Source: a virus. Taken from it: a stretch of DNA of 40,854 nt. The notes under the pieces are model-generated. The model had not been told where the DNA came from. It ran no database searches and saw only the letters and a list, made by a program, of their open reading frames with translations. The stretch covers positions 1-40,854 of IMG/VR virus record IMGVR_UViG_3300050034_000084, one strand, 5' to 3'. This document shows positions 30,958 through 39,543 of this stretch, one piece after another (within the stretch, counting starts at the first letter, position 1; each line of letters starts with the position of its first letter). Both the position numbers and the translations under genes were made by a program.

Positions 30958-31251
30958 TTAGTTCGCGGCTTCCATGCACTCATGCGCGAAATCGTTCAAA
31001 TCTGACGCAAAAAACGTTCTGTTACAGCGTTCACACCTAAATCCCTCGATTACATTGAATTTGGTCGCAGGATCAGTGTAGTAGATTGGTACTCCCTTAA
31101 CGTCCCCATCAATAGCCCACATTTGCCGCTTCATGGAAATCACTTCGTAATTGGCGGGAGTTTTGGGGTCGAAAGTGTTTCCAAAACTAAACACCGGCAT
31201 CAGTGGGAGTTTTCGCGGAAATCTTATGAACTCGTGAAACGGTGAGATCAT
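30958..31251 (-). CDS. hypothetical zinc-binding protein
   Basis: A 97-residue protein. The last third has FRCERCNRTFFASDLNDFAH and then EC, a CxxC plus H/C set that resembles a C2H2-like or FYVE-like finger. The first part is beta-rich (IDGDVKGVPIYYTDPATKF). It is between portal and scaffold genes. Function unknown. Confidence 0.5.
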   Translation of the reverse strand: MISPFHEFIRFPRKLPLMPVFSFGNTFDPKTPANYEVISMKRQMWAIDGDVKGVPIYYTDPATKFNVIEGFRCERCNRTFFASDLNDFAHECMEAAN

Positions 31252-31260
31252 TGTCGCTCC

Positions 31261-31464
31261 TTACAGTAAAGGTCGGTTCATTTCATCTGTGATTTCAAGT
31301 GGTTCCGTCAAGGGACTTGGAATCTTAGATTGGCGCTCAATCTCTTTCCATAAAAGTTGCTCTTGTTTCGCTTTCGCGCAATCATGATGAAACCAACCGT
31401 ACTTCGAGCGATAGCGATTTTTCCCAATAGATGCTGGCTGGCGGCATCGAACGCAAACTTCCAT
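31261..31464 (-). CDS. small zinc-binding protein
   Basis: A 67-residue protein with CVRC at residues 4-7, then GWFHHDC about 20 residues later. The four Cys/His suit one zinc ion. The C-terminal half is polar and acidic. It follows the portal gene closely. One of several small zinc proteins in this genome; function unknown. Confidence 0.5.
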   Translation of the reverse strand: MEVCVRCRQPASIGKNRYRSKYGWFHHDCAKAKQEQLLWKEIERQSKIPSPLTEPLEITDEMNRPLL

Positions 31465-31474
31465 GACTTGCTCC

Positions 31475-33931
31475 TTACATCGTCTCTGGCGCTGCCGGTG
31501 CCTGCGGTGGCCCTTGCTGCGCTGGTTTCGCTGGCGTTATCGCACTCATCGCCGCCTGCTGTGCCTGAATCATAGCAGCCGCGCGCTCTAAATGCTCCTT
31601 CGCATGCAATTTTACATTCTCGACGCCCGCGACGTTCGGCATGGGCGTACCATCCGCGCCGGGTCGGCCTACGTTCAATTCGCGCCATGCGGCCTCGGTG
31701 GAGAGCCAATTCTGCGCGCAAGGACCCTCCCACTGGTGGAAGTCCAAATCGTCAACCTCAATCGACGGCTTGAGCAGGTCTTCGGGGTATTGCTGCCCGT
31801 CGCCCAGGTCGATCATCTTCGGCGGCTGCGGCGCGGGCGGTTCCGGCAATCCCTGCTGTTGCGCCATCAAAGCGGCGGCCGCGTGCTGCTGGAGAATCTG
31901 CGATTGCTGCTGCGCATACGCCTGCATCTCTTCTGGGCTTGGCGGGATCGGGGATTGATCCAAAAGCTCCTCGATTTCGCGCATTTGCTTCTTTGCAGAC
32001 TCCGCTTCCATGAGCTGAAGCTCTTTGAATCCGAAAATCTGGCAGATAATCTCCCAGTTGTACACGTCGCCGAGCAGTTGCGCGGAAATCTGTGGGTTTT
32101 GCGTTGCAACCGTCATGAGTTGCTGCAAAAGTGCTCTTTTTGCGGAAGTGGACTCCGGAAAACTCGAATCTTCGTCTGGAAATGCTCCAAATTTGCCTTT
32201 TGTCAGTTTTTCGAGCTTCAAAACCTGCGTTTGGCCCTTTACGGGCACCAAAATCTGTTCCGCGTGGTCCGGATTCTTGCTGGCCTTCAACGCGGCGAGG
32301 TAGTACATGCGCGCCATGATCCACTGGACGCTCATCCAGGGTATGCCCTTGACGCCCATCGCCTGATTCTTAGCCTGCGCGTAGCCCGAAGCGGTTTTCT
32401 GGTCCTCCATGCTGGCGCCGAACAGCGCCGGGGGCGTACCAAGCACGAATTGCAGGAATGGACCTGCCAGGTACTCCATCAGGCTCACGAGCGAAGCGGG
32501 CAGCACCAAATCGGGCTCGCGGAAGAAGTCGTCTTCCAGCTTCATGCCGGTGCGAGCCTTTTTGAGGGAAAAAGCGTAAGGCTCACTGCGCTGATCCTGA
32601 AGCGCGTCGAATTCATCGTCCTCGGCGGATATGTGAGTCCGCGGCCAGCCCAGGTCTTGCGCCTCCCGCAGCGAGTTCATGATGTCATTAAAGAAGTCCT
32701 GAATGACAATCGAGTCATCCATGATCGCTTCCCGCGCCATGCCGTCGCCTTCGTAGGGGAAGCCGATCACCAGCCCGTCGTCCATCGACTCAGCCCAGGC
32801 CTCGGCGTACTGTTTGCCCAGGAAAACGCAGTGTACACCATCAGGGAAGAGCTGATTCAGCTTGTCGCGCACCGTGAATGGTTCGCCATCACGTGGACCG
32901 CCCTTCACTGTGTTCTGTTCGGGCGCGTCGGGCGGAATGTCGTGCTCTTTGTCGCCCGCGAATAGCTCGTATGGATCATCAAACTTGTCGTCAAGGAAGT
33001 TGCAGGGGCGCAAATAGCAGTTTGCGCGCACGGCGAGATGCGTCATGGCATCGCCAACCTGCGCATAGCGCCGGGTGCCCTGCAAGACTCCGAGTCGCGC
33101 GATGCGCTCGTAAGCGTTCTCGCAGATGCCGGACGAATCGCCCTTGACCTTCTTGGCGATGTGCGGATACTGCATCTTCGCGGAGTTGACAGTGGGATCG
33201 TTGTAGAGGATCACCGCATCAAGATCGTTTTGGCACTTCGCCGTCAGCGGGAAGACGCGGGATTCAAGCGTGCCCCAAACATGCGCTGTCTCGTTCTGCT
33301 TAGCCTCGCCGTCGTCGTTCATACCCCATAACTGCGCATTGGCCTCGGTGTTGACCGAAACCACCGTGCGGCCACTCTCGCACATGTGCTGCACGATCTT
33401 GAGCTGGATACCTTTGGAGTCGTTCGAGCGGTCGAAGAATTCCCGGTAAATCTCAGCGGTGTTGGCCGCTTCTAAGTCTTCTGTCTGCTGCGTGTTGGGG
33501 CGGAAGTCGATGCCGGGAGGGTTCTGCGTAAGTACGGATTCGATGACGAGTTCTGTAGGGCGCACAATGTTGTAATCCCCAATGTACTGCGGGCATTCGA
33601 TAAAGCCGCTGCCCACTGCAACGGACTCGCCGGCGACGCCCACAGCGAACATGCCAGTCTGGCGGTTCTCATAGATATGCTGGAATCCCTTGCGGTAATA
33701 GCGGTTGCGCCGGTCGCGCATAACTTCGCGTCGTCTATCATAAAGCTCCTTTGTGGCCAGCGACTCCAGCGCCACTTTCAGAGCGTTCTTGAGTTGCTCA
33801 GGCAGATAGCAGTTGCGCTCACCATAGGTTGGTGGCTCGTTGGGGTCTTGGATTTCTGCGGGGTGATCTTCTACGGCCTGGTCGCCATCGTTTGGCGCGG
33901 TGGGTTCTTCGATGGTGGGCAATGTCGCCAT
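31475..33931 (-). CDS. portal protein
   Basis: An 818-residue protein, the right size for a podoviral portal (P22 gp1 is about 725). The core has features of portal wings and stem: RDRRNRYYRKGFQHIYENRQ near residue 75, GDYNIVRPTELVIESVLTQN near 120, and the clip region around AGPFLQFVLGTPPALFGASM (about 500). The last 180 residues are Gln/Ala-rich helices (QQQSQILQQHAAAALMAQQQ), like a barrel. The portal forms the dodecamer through which DNA enters and leaves the head. It precedes scaffold and capsid in order. Confidence 0.75.
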   Translation of the reverse strand: MATLPTIEEPTAPNDGDQAVEDHPAEIQDPNEPPTYGERNCYLPEQLKNALKVALESLATKELYDRRREVMRDRRNRYYRKGFQHIYENRQTGMFAVGVAGESVAVGSGFIECPQYIGDYNIVRPTELVIESVLTQNPPGIDFRPNTQQTEDLEAANTAEIYREFFDRSNDSKGIQLKIVQHMCESGRTVVSVNTEANAQLWGMNDDGEAKQNETAHVWGTLESRVFPLTAKCQNDLDAVILYNDPTVNSAKMQYPHIAKKVKGDSSGICENAYERIARLGVLQGTRRYAQVGDAMTHLAVRANCYLRPCNFLDDKFDDPYELFAGDKEHDIPPDAPEQNTVKGGPRDGEPFTVRDKLNQLFPDGVHCVFLGKQYAEAWAESMDDGLVIGFPYEGDGMAREAIMDDSIVIQDFFNDIMNSLREAQDLGWPRTHISAEDDEFDALQDQRSEPYAFSLKKARTGMKLEDDFFREPDLVLPASLVSLMEYLAGPFLQFVLGTPPALFGASMEDQKTASGYAQAKNQAMGVKGIPWMSVQWIMARMYYLAALKASKNPDHAEQILVPVKGQTQVLKLEKLTKGKFGAFPDEDSSFPESTSAKRALLQQLMTVATQNPQISAQLLGDVYNWEIICQIFGFKELQLMEAESAKKQMREIEELLDQSPIPPSPEEMQAYAQQQSQILQQHAAAALMAQQQGLPEPPAPQPPKMIDLGDGQQYPEDLLKPSIEVDDLDFHQWEGPCAQNWLSTEAAWRELNVGRPGADGTPMPNVAGVENVKLHAKEHLERAAAMIQAQQAAMSAITPAKPAQQGPPQAPAAPETM

Positions 33932-33935
33932 GCGC

Positions 33936-34178
33936 TCAGTTTACCTTATCCTGCACAGTGTTCAGGAAGTCAATCGCGGCCTGCTTGTCCATGCGGTCGA
34001 TCACCGCCAGGCTGGCCTCGCCAAACAGCTTGCAGCATACGTGCTCATCGACCGGCGTGTTCTCGTGACCACAGTACGGGCAGGTGATGAACGTGAGCAG
34101 GTTTGCGCGCACCTGCATAATCTGGTCGCGGATATAATCGACCTTCTGTGCGGGCGAGAGTGCAGCGGCGTTGATCAT
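33936..34178 (-). CDS. small zinc-ribbon protein
   Basis: An 80-residue protein. Residues 33-50 have CPYCGHENTPVDEHVCC, a zinc-ribbon knuckle with a second Cys pair. Helices flank it (AQKVDYIRDQIMQVRANLL, ASLAVIDRMDKQAAIDFLNT). It lies 4 nt before the portal gene. Function unknown. Confidence 0.55.
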   Translation of the reverse strand: MINAAALSPAQKVDYIRDQIMQVRANLLTFITCPYCGHENTPVDEHVCCKLFGEASLAVIDRMDKQAAIDFLNTVQDKVN

Positions 34179-34181
34179 GGC

Positions 34182-34397
34182 TTACGATCTCTTTCGGCGG
34201 GAAATCATGCTTCCTTCGCCAATTTCGGGATACTTGCTGTGGACCTTGGCGCGAATCTCTGCCTCTACCGGCTTGCCAGATGCGCGAGCGAGGGCGTTCC
34301 GAGCGTGGCTTTTATTTTCAACCGGATACGACCGATCCGGTCCCGCAAAATCCGAACTCGGCAGACTGTTCCGTCTCTTGGCAGTCAACAGGCTCAT
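34182..34397 (-). CDS. conserved small phage protein
   Basis: A 71-residue basic protein. RNSLPSSDFAGPDRSYPVEN, then KSHARNALARASGKP, is a pattern found in many phage and prophage small proteins ('FAGPxRSYP...SHARNALAR'). Its role is not known; its position near the portal and terminase genes is typical. It overlaps the next gene by 4 nt. Confidence 0.65.
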   Translation of the reverse strand: MSLLTAKRRNSLPSSDFAGPDRSYPVENKSHARNALARASGKPVEAEIRAKVHSKYPEIGEGSMISRRKRS

Positions 34398-34585
34398 TTA
34401 CGTTTCCTCCGCGCCGAAATCATGCTACCCTTGCGCTCCGGCAGTCCAGTCTCTTTGGTGTCCGCGAACTCGTGCAGTTGCTTGTGCGACATCGCAAGGA
34501 GGCCCCGGTTCGCTGGGTTGAGCTTGCCGGGGTCGTGTTCCGCGATGGCCATGGCCTCGCGTTGCTTCTTGGAGACGGCTGGCAT
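34394..34585 (-). CDS. DUF3008-like small protein
   Basis: A 63-residue basic protein starting MPAVSKKQREAMAIAEHDP, with LLAMSHKQLHEFADTKETGL and a basic end (SARRKRK). The opening 'MPAVSKKQRxAM' and 'FAxTKExGLPER' are features of the DUF3008-type small phage proteins. Function unknown. Confidence 0.65.
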   Translation of the reverse strand: MPAVSKKQREAMAIAEHDPGKLNPANRGLLAMSHKQLHEFADTKETGLPERKGSMISARRKRK

Positions 34586-35241
34586 TAGTAGATGACGTGA
34601 GTCGTGGAAGCCAGGACGCTGCCGACCGCTGCCGTATACGACAGTGCGCCGACACCGCCGCCCCAGTCGAGCACCGTGGCCGTGGCCGACGCCGACTTGA
34701 TGGCCACGATAAACGCATTCGAGGCTGTGTGGCCGGACGCGATGCCTGCCATATTGAGCAGTTGAGGGCTAATGGCGACCAGTCCGTATCCCCACTTGTT
34801 GGTGACGTAAATCTGCGCCTCGGCGATACCGTAGGTTCCGCTGGTGACCCTGTCACCTGTACCATGCGGATAAGCAAAGGTAGCCGTGAACGAGCAGGAC
34901 TGGTATACCTGCGGGGTCCGGCAGCTCACCGCGCTAGGCGTCACCGTCTCCGCATTCGCCCCAGTGCCTACAGTAACCGGCGCAGCGGTGGAAAGCGGAG
35001 TAATCAGGGTGCCATCGCTGGTAGCAACGGTTCCGAAGGCGACGGTGAAGGTGGCGACGCCGGCGCCGTTCGTGACCAGCGTCGAATCAATCTGCAAGGG
35101 CGGCACAAGCGAGTTGAGGCCGTAGGCGAACGAGTACGCATTGGCAACGCCGCCAAACACGGCGGGGTTTTGGGCAAACGCTGGCACGCCGACGAATCCG
35201 GCTACAGCGATCAGGGAAACGAGCGAGCGAAACAGCTTCAT
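34585..35241 (-). CDS. exported protein with Sec signal peptide
   Basis: A 218-residue protein. The ATG at 35241 (MKLFRSLVSL) has GGAG 7 nt upstream and is preferred over the ATG two codons earlier. Residues 1-23 form a Sec signal peptide ending AFA/Q. The mature part is beta-rich with Thr, Val and Ala and has a Cys pair (SCRTPQVYQSC), consistent with a disulphide. It lies among small genes between the terminase and portal genes. No family was recognised. A role in the host envelope, such as exclusion or surface display, is more natural than a place in the head. Confidence 0.65.
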   Translation of the reverse strand: MKLFRSLVSLIAVAGFVGVPAFAQNPAVFGGVANAYSFAYGLNSLVPPLQIDSTLVTNGAGVATFTVAFGTVATSDGTLITPLSTAAPVTVGTGANAETVTPSAVSCRTPQVYQSCSFTATFAYPHGTGDRVTSGTYGIAEAQIYVTNKWGYGLVAISPQLLNMAGIASGHTASNAFIVAIKSASATATVLDWGGGVGALSYTAAVGSVLASTTHVIY

Positions 35242-35276
35242 TTGCATTCTCCATGGTGGGCAGATTGCCCGGTTGT

Positions 35277-35561
35277 TTACTGCTTGAGCGCGGCTTCGAG
35301 GGCTTCAGTTTTTGCGGCCTGACCCTTTTGGTAAGGCATCCACTCAGCGTAAGAACCCTGCGGACGATCACCATCCCCCTGGTACAGAAAGACGCTGGTT
35401 GCGGGGAACTGCACCCCATTGTGATCAACTATAGACAGATTAATCATCGTGTCAGAGTGGACATACGCGACCGTTGCCGCCTCGGGCTGCTCGTTCGCGT
35501 CAAATTGCGTCTTGCCGTGCCGGTAGTACAAGACTACGCGGCCCACTGTGGGCTTGATCAT
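35277..35561 (-). CDS. conserved small phage protein, beta-barrel type
   Basis: A 94-residue protein. MIKPTVGRVVLYYRHGKTQF, VAYVHSDTMINLSIVDHNGV and GSYAEWMPYQKGQAAK follow a pattern that recurs in small phage proteins ('KPTVGRxVxY ... PxxAxVxYVxxDxxxNL ... CEWMPYQ'). The pattern suggests a small SH3-like barrel. Its role is unknown; it is often found near structural genes. Confidence 0.6.
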   Translation of the reverse strand: MIKPTVGRVVLYYRHGKTQFDANEQPEAATVAYVHSDTMINLSIVDHNGVQFPATSVFLYQGDGDRPQGSYAEWMPYQKGQAAKTEALEAALKQ

Positions 35562-35573
35562 GCGAATTTCTCC

Positions 35574-35930
35574 TCAGTAAAGGCTCTGGTTCTCTTCCGG
35601 CTCTTCGCCCTTCTCGCTGGGCTCCTGAGCTTCCTCGTCAAAGAACTTCATCAGCCTCGGTTTCAGCTCTTCGATGTTTTGCGCATCGTGCGCGCCCTGC
35701 TCCGGGTCATGTGTGCCGTCCTCGCGGATGCCGTGCGACTTATACGCATAGCCGTCATGCGAGACAACCATGTGCTTGGAGCCGGGGTCAGCGGCGTGCA
35801 GGGACTCGGCGGCAGCGTGCATATGGTCGCCCTCGGGCTGCTCGCCGTTCTCGACGTTCACGGGTGCTTTGGTCGGTTCGGGTGCAGCTTCACTACGGCG
35901 GCTGCCAAGGCGCGAAAGGGATTTAGGCAT
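35574..35930 (-). CDS. hypothetical His/Glu-rich protein
   Basis: A 118-residue protein read from MPKSLSRLG at 35930. It is acidic and rich in His and Glu (GDHMHAAAESLHAADPGSKH). A short beta part (MVVSHDGYAYKSHGI) sits in the middle and the end is very acidic. It overlaps the next gene by 8 nt. Function unknown. Confidence 0.45.
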   Translation of the reverse strand: MPKSLSRLGSRRSEAAPEPTKAPVNVENGEQPEGDHMHAAAESLHAADPGSKHMVVSHDGYAYKSHGIREDGTHDPEQGAHDAQNIEELKPRLMKFFDEEAQEPSEKGEEPEENQSLY

Positions 35931-36495
35931 TTCCAAGGGGTTGCTCCTGTTCTTCAGTCGTCTCGGGGTTCGGTGCAATCACGTTGCCAGCAGGTGATTC
36001 TTCCTCGTGCGTGAGTGTGGAGGAATCGATGGCGGTCAGCGTAGGGTCCACCGGCTCGACCAGAGCGGCCTCCTTTATGATTTCCGGGATCTCTGCACCT
36101 TCCGGAGGCGCATCGCCTGTGCCGGCGACGAAGGAAGTGGCGGCGCTGGGCTCTGCGAATATCCCTGTCGACTTGATGGATTCAACGCCTTTCGGCAATG
36201 TCCCCTCTCCCAATTCAAGATCGGCGGCGCTGGGGGAGGAGGGGATCAACTCGACTCCTTCGGTCGCAGCCTCCTGGATTGATTCCGTGGTCAGCGGGAA
36301 CAGGGGATTGCGTTCCACATTGCCCGGCACATGGTAGGCGGGAGTCAACTGGCCCGCGTGGTAGGACTCCGGCTCGTCAATCAAACTCTGGACATGAACG
36401 CCAGCTACCGGATGCTTGACTTCTTCCAAGCATGCTGCTCGCTCTTCCGCTGCGGCATCCAACTGCGCTTTCCGCTCATCTGTGACGTGGGTCAT
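35923..36495 (-). CDS. hypothetical acidic, low-complexity protein
   Basis: A 190-residue protein rich in Glu, Pro, Ser, Thr and Ala, probably disordered from residue 60 on. The start has a short helix with DERKAQLDAAAEERAACLEE. No catalytic motif or membrane segment was seen. Its place after the terminase suggests a linker-like assembly role, which is only speculative. It overlaps the upstream gene by 4 nt. Confidence 0.45.
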   Translation of the reverse strand: MTHVTDERKAQLDAAAEERAACLEEVKHPVAGVHVQSLIDEPESYHAGQLTPAYHVPGNVERNPLFPLTTESIQEAATEGVELIPSSPSAADLELGEGTLPKGVESIKSTGIFAEPSAATSFVAGTGDAPPEGAEIPEIIKEAALVEPVDPTLTAIDSSTLTHEEESPAGNVIAPNPETTEEQEQPLGNA

Positions 36496-36818
36496 TCTTC
36501 CTCCGGTGCATCGCGATTTTCCAGCGCTTCACGCGCCTGATGCCAGTTTACACGCTTTGGCGCGGCTGGTTTCGCAATAATCTTCGGCTTTTCGGCTTCC
36601 GCTGTCAAACGCTTTTCGCGCTGTTCGCGCTCAAGCAGCAGCAGGTCCACCTGCTTCCATAGCTCATCCATTCGCTTATGGTGGGCCTGGGATACCTTTG
36701 CCAGCGTCAAGTTCTCGCGCTTCAGGTCTGCAATCTCTTTCCGGGAGCGCTTGGCGAAGTCGTTGAATGCCCATCCGCTTATGACCCAAAGAACTGCCAA
36801 GATTATCGTACCGACCAT
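36492..36818 (-). CDS. membrane-anchored coiled-coil protein
   Basis: A 108-residue protein. Residues 2-18 form one membrane helix (VGTIILAVLWVISGWAF). Residues 19-75 are a charged coiled coil (RSRKEIADLKRENLTLAK, MDELWKQVDLLLLEREQREK). The end is basic then acidic. The layout resembles inner-membrane spanins, but it overlaps the terminase gene by 16 nt and is far from the likely lysis genes. Lysis or membrane attachment are both possible. Confidence 0.5.
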   Translation of the reverse strand: MVGTIILAVLWVISGWAFNDFAKRSRKEIADLKRENLTLAKVSQAHHKRMDELWKQVDLLLLEREQREKRLTAEAEKPKIIAKPAAPKRVNWHQAREALENRDAPEEE

Positions 36819-38410
36819 CTTCCCCTCCGCTTTGGTTTGTTGCGCTCATCACTTCCAAACTTGCGCATCGCCATAGCCAAATTGGTCATTTGCTCGGCTG
36901 TTGGCGTAGCGTTAGGCTCAATGATAGACGCCGCCAGCTCGGCGCGCCTCACAGACGAGGGAATCTTAGCAGGTTTTCCCCAAATTCCGTACAGCCCGTA
37001 CCCTGCGCCCTGCAGCGGGCTGTCTGAGCCATCGTTTACTGGCTCGATCTTCTCAGGATCTTTATCATCTGCCTTGGCGATTGGAATCACGCGAATCAAC
37101 TCCTTGCAGCGCCTGCTAATTCTCCAGTTGGGAACCTCGATGAAATGACCATCCGCGCTCTCGCCCAGGCAGATGCGCTTTTCCAGGCGCTCACGCATCA
37201 GGCTATCGCGCCCCACCTTGTCCCGTGTGCTCGGATATGGTTCGGGGATGCCAGCGGCGCGGAGAATTGGGGTCATGCGGGCGGCGATTGAGTTCGGCTC
37301 TGCGCCCATTGTGCTGGTCGCCATCGACCGCTGTGCATCGAACGAGAACGGAAAACTGATAAATTTTGGCATGGAACCATCATCGTCAATAGCCCAGTTG
37401 GCAACAGATTCGGCCAAAACCTCAGGAGATTGGTGCTGTACTACCATTTCATCGTAGGTGTAGACGACGCCCTTATCGTCCATGCAGTGTTTGTAGAAAG
37501 CTGCTGGGTGCTCGTATCCCCAGTTTCCAGAGATCCAGCGCTTCCAGTAGGGAAGAAGCTCTACTTCGCCATCGGCATAGACGTGCTCGGCCTCGTCCCA
37601 GATGCCGCGGAAGTAGCCGGCCGCCACGCCCCACTTGCCGAATTTGAGCGCATCGCGTACCGCAACAGGATAGGAGGCGAGGTTTTTAAGGAATGTCGGA
37701 TCGTTCGCGTAAACAGGATTGTCGAGGTAAGTCGCTGGAAAGTAAGCGTAATCGCGATGCTTCTTGACGCCATTTTCGTAATAGATTCCCGCCAGATATT
37801 CGCGCTTCTGATCCTCGTCCATGCCGTTGCAGGGAACGAGATTTACCCAGAGATCCTCACACCAGAGCGCGCCGATGCCCACCGGGTTTCCGGCGCCATA
37901 CTTCTTGGCGTACGGGCTGACCGGGCATCGGTTCCAGGCACTGGTAGCCATCCACTGATTGAACGTGAACTCGCACAGCTCATCGTACCCAATTTGCAGC
38001 CATTGGCCCTGATAATCCCATGCGTTGTGGTCATACTGCATTGAACCGAAAAGCGTTGTCGCCCCATTGCGCCAGGTGACCTCGCTTTTTGTGAGGTTGA
38101 ATTTTGAATACAGACTCGGGTCGATGGCTTCGCGGAAGCGGGTAATCACGGTTGCTTCGAGCTTGGGATTAGTGCGGCGCAGAAGAAGAGTGTGAACCTG
38201 CGGACCATCGTCCACATTGAACTCATTGCAGGCCGTCATCTGCTCCATGATCATGGCGAGGGTCTTGCCAGGGCCGGCCGCGCCACCCATGAATGGATAC
38301 TGGCAGGTTGTCGCGTGAAATCGAGCCTGCATGGGGTATGGATCGTATTTCTTGCGCAGATCGTACATTCCGCGCTCAAAACCCGATAAACCGACTATCG
38401 CGCCAGCCAA
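36803..38410 (-). CDS. terminase large subunit
   Basis: A 535-residue protein. Walker A is GGAAGPGKT (42-50) and Walker B is WLQIGYDELC (137-146) with the catalytic Glu after Asp. These drive DNA translocation into the head. The C-terminal nuclease half begins WISGNWGYEHPAAFYKH (292-308). Related enzymes usually have Asp where Asn296 is, a residue that binds the catalytic metal. If this Asn is real, cutting may be impaired. The start is uncertain: TTG 38410 (GGGGA upstream) or ATG 38368. It follows the small subunit with one short gene between. Confidence 0.88.
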   Translation of the reverse strand: MAGAIVGLSGFERGMYDLRKKYDPYPMQARFHATTCQYPFMGGAAGPGKTLAMIMEQMTACNEFNVDDGPQVHTLLLRRTNPKLEATVITRFREAIDPSLYSKFNLTKSEVTWRNGATTLFGSMQYDHNAWDYQGQWLQIGYDELCEFTFNQWMATSAWNRCPVSPYAKKYGAGNPVGIGALWCEDLWVNLVPCNGMDEDQKREYLAGIYYENGVKKHRDYAYFPATYLDNPVYANDPTFLKNLASYPVAVRDALKFGKWGVAAGYFRGIWDEAEHVYADGEVELLPYWKRWISGNWGYEHPAAFYKHCMDDKGVVYTYDEMVVQHQSPEVLAESVANWAIDDDGSMPKFISFPFSFDAQRSMATSTMGAEPNSIAARMTPILRAAGIPEPYPSTRDKVGRDSLMRERLEKRICLGESADGHFIEVPNWRISRRCKELIRVIPIAKADDKDPEKIEPVNDGSDSPLQGAGYGLYGIWGKPAKIPSSVRRAELAASIIEPNATPTAEQMTNLAMAMRKFGSDERNKPKRRGRWSVR

Positions 38411-38745
38411 ATCGTCCCCGCCGTGATCGCTGCACCAGCCTTGACCGCGTACTGCAATCCGGGCGCAACCTCAACCTCGCGCACTGTGCCGGCGGCGAGC
38501 GCCACGGCCACGCCGGCCGTATCGGTGACGGGAAGGTAATCAGCAGCGGTGAAGTCGGGCGACGCCACAAGCGTTACCGCTTGCCCGCTGTTGTTGTAGA
38601 TCGCCAGCACAACTGGAGTCGGTTGGGGAGTCAGCGACACGGCCATCGTGAGCGCGTTCAGAGCCAAGTTCTCGGCGTTGAGCACGGCCAACTTGTCGCC
38701 GCTGGAAAGTTCTGTCGGGGTTTGCACTGCGCCGAATGCTGGCAT
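38395..38745 (-). CDS. small beta-rich protein between terminase genes
   Basis: A 116-residue protein. It is made of short strands with Ala, Val and Thr (LNALTMAVSLTPQPTPVVLA, GQAVTLVASPDFTAADYLPV), like a small beta sandwich or head-decoration domain. No motif was seen. It overlaps the large terminase frame by 16 nt. A virion role is suggested by composition and place. Confidence 0.5.
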   Translation of the reverse strand: MPAFGAVQTPTELSSGDKLAVLNAENLALNALTMAVSLTPQPTPVVLAIYNNSGQAVTLVASPDFTAADYLPVTDTAGVAVALAAGTVREVEVAPGLQYAVKAGAAITAGTIWLAR

Positions 38746-38767
38746 GAATCACCTCATCGCAAGGATA

Positions 38768-39223
38768 CTACTTCCGCTCAGGCCTGGGTATCGAGCTGAC
38801 GATTGTGAGGCCGATGGGCCTTTCAGGGTCGCCGGAATGCTCAAGCTTATCGCCGTAGTCCAGCGGGGCGCCATAATCAAGTCCGCCGCGCAGTAGGTGT
38901 GAGGCTTCCCATTTGGCCGTGTCAACGCGCAGGCGGTTGCGCTGAATGCCGGCGGCATCGATGCGGGTTTTTCCGTTCTCGTCGAGATATGTCGGCGTCT
39001 CCGCAGCGATTTCGTTGGCGTCTTCGATCCGCGATTCAACCCCAGCCCGACGCGCAGCCGCATACCGCACCCCAAACCCATCGGTATCGCGCACGGCCCA
39101 ACGGGTCACCGTCCTGCGGCATGGGTACCCATCGTCGGAACAGATCGTGCGCAGACTCTCGCCGCCACTCATGCGGACCAGGATTTCTTCAGCGATTTCG
39201 GGATTATAGATTTCGGACGCCAT
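38768..39223 (-). CDS. terminase small subunit
   Basis: A 151-residue protein read from MASEIYNPEIAEEILVRM at 39223, with GAGG about 8 nt upstream. It follows the Sf6-type small terminase pattern: SGGESLRTICSD, then RRTVTRWAVRDTDGFGVRYA (helix-turn-helix), AAARRAGVESRIEDANEIA, and QRNRLRVDTAKWEASHLL with YGDKLEHSGD. This subunit recognises the packaging site and regulates the large subunit. Its stop-start junction with the upstream gene is TGATG. Confidence 0.85.
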   Translation of the reverse strand: MASEIYNPEIAEEILVRMSGGESLRTICSDDGYPCRRTVTRWAVRDTDGFGVRYAAARRAGVESRIEDANEIAAETPTYLDENGKTRIDAAGIQRNRLRVDTAKWEASHLLRGGLDYGAPLDYGDKLEHSGDPERPIGLTIVSSIPRPERK

Positions 39224-39543
39224 CACTTTGGCCTCGCAAGGAACCACTGCAGCATCGCGCCGGCCGTCAGGAGCGCTGCGCTACCAACCCAGCGCAGAAA
39301 TGGAATGACAATGCCGGACTGGCCGCGCTCTTTCGCGTGGACGCCTTCGATGATCGTCACGCGGTTATCCAAAGCTGAGACTTCCTTCTTGAGCATGGGC
39401 AGATGGCCGGCAGTGAACTGGTCTTCAGGTGCGCCGAATAGCTGGACGCTCTGCACTGCGAGACGGTTCGATATGTCCTGAAATCGATCCAGCAACAGGT
39501 CTAGCTTTTCTTGCACTTGATCACGCTGCTCTGAATCGCCCAT
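39223..39543 (-). CDS. coiled-coil protein with C-terminal membrane helix
   Basis: A 106-residue protein. Residues 8-35 and 50-72 are helices with heptad character (QEKLDLLLDRFQDISNRL, LKKEVSALDNRVTIIEGVHA). Residues 80-102 form a membrane helix (VIPFLRWVGSAALLTAGAML). This resembles XhlA-type holin partners. The gene begins the terminase operon, directly after a leader with several hairpins. A role in lysis is possible. Confidence 0.55.
   Translation of the reverse strand: MGDSEQRDQVQEKLDLLLDRFQDISNRLAVQSVQLFGAPEDQFTAGHLPMLKKEVSALDNRVTIIEGVHAKERGQSGIVIPFLRWVGSAALLTAGAMLQWFLARPK

Noticed and set aside
31592-32965. A 457-codon plus-strand ORF opposite the portal gene
   Set aside because: It is rich in Arg, His and Leu without domain features and lies entirely within a convincing minus-strand portal gene in a uniformly minus-strand block.
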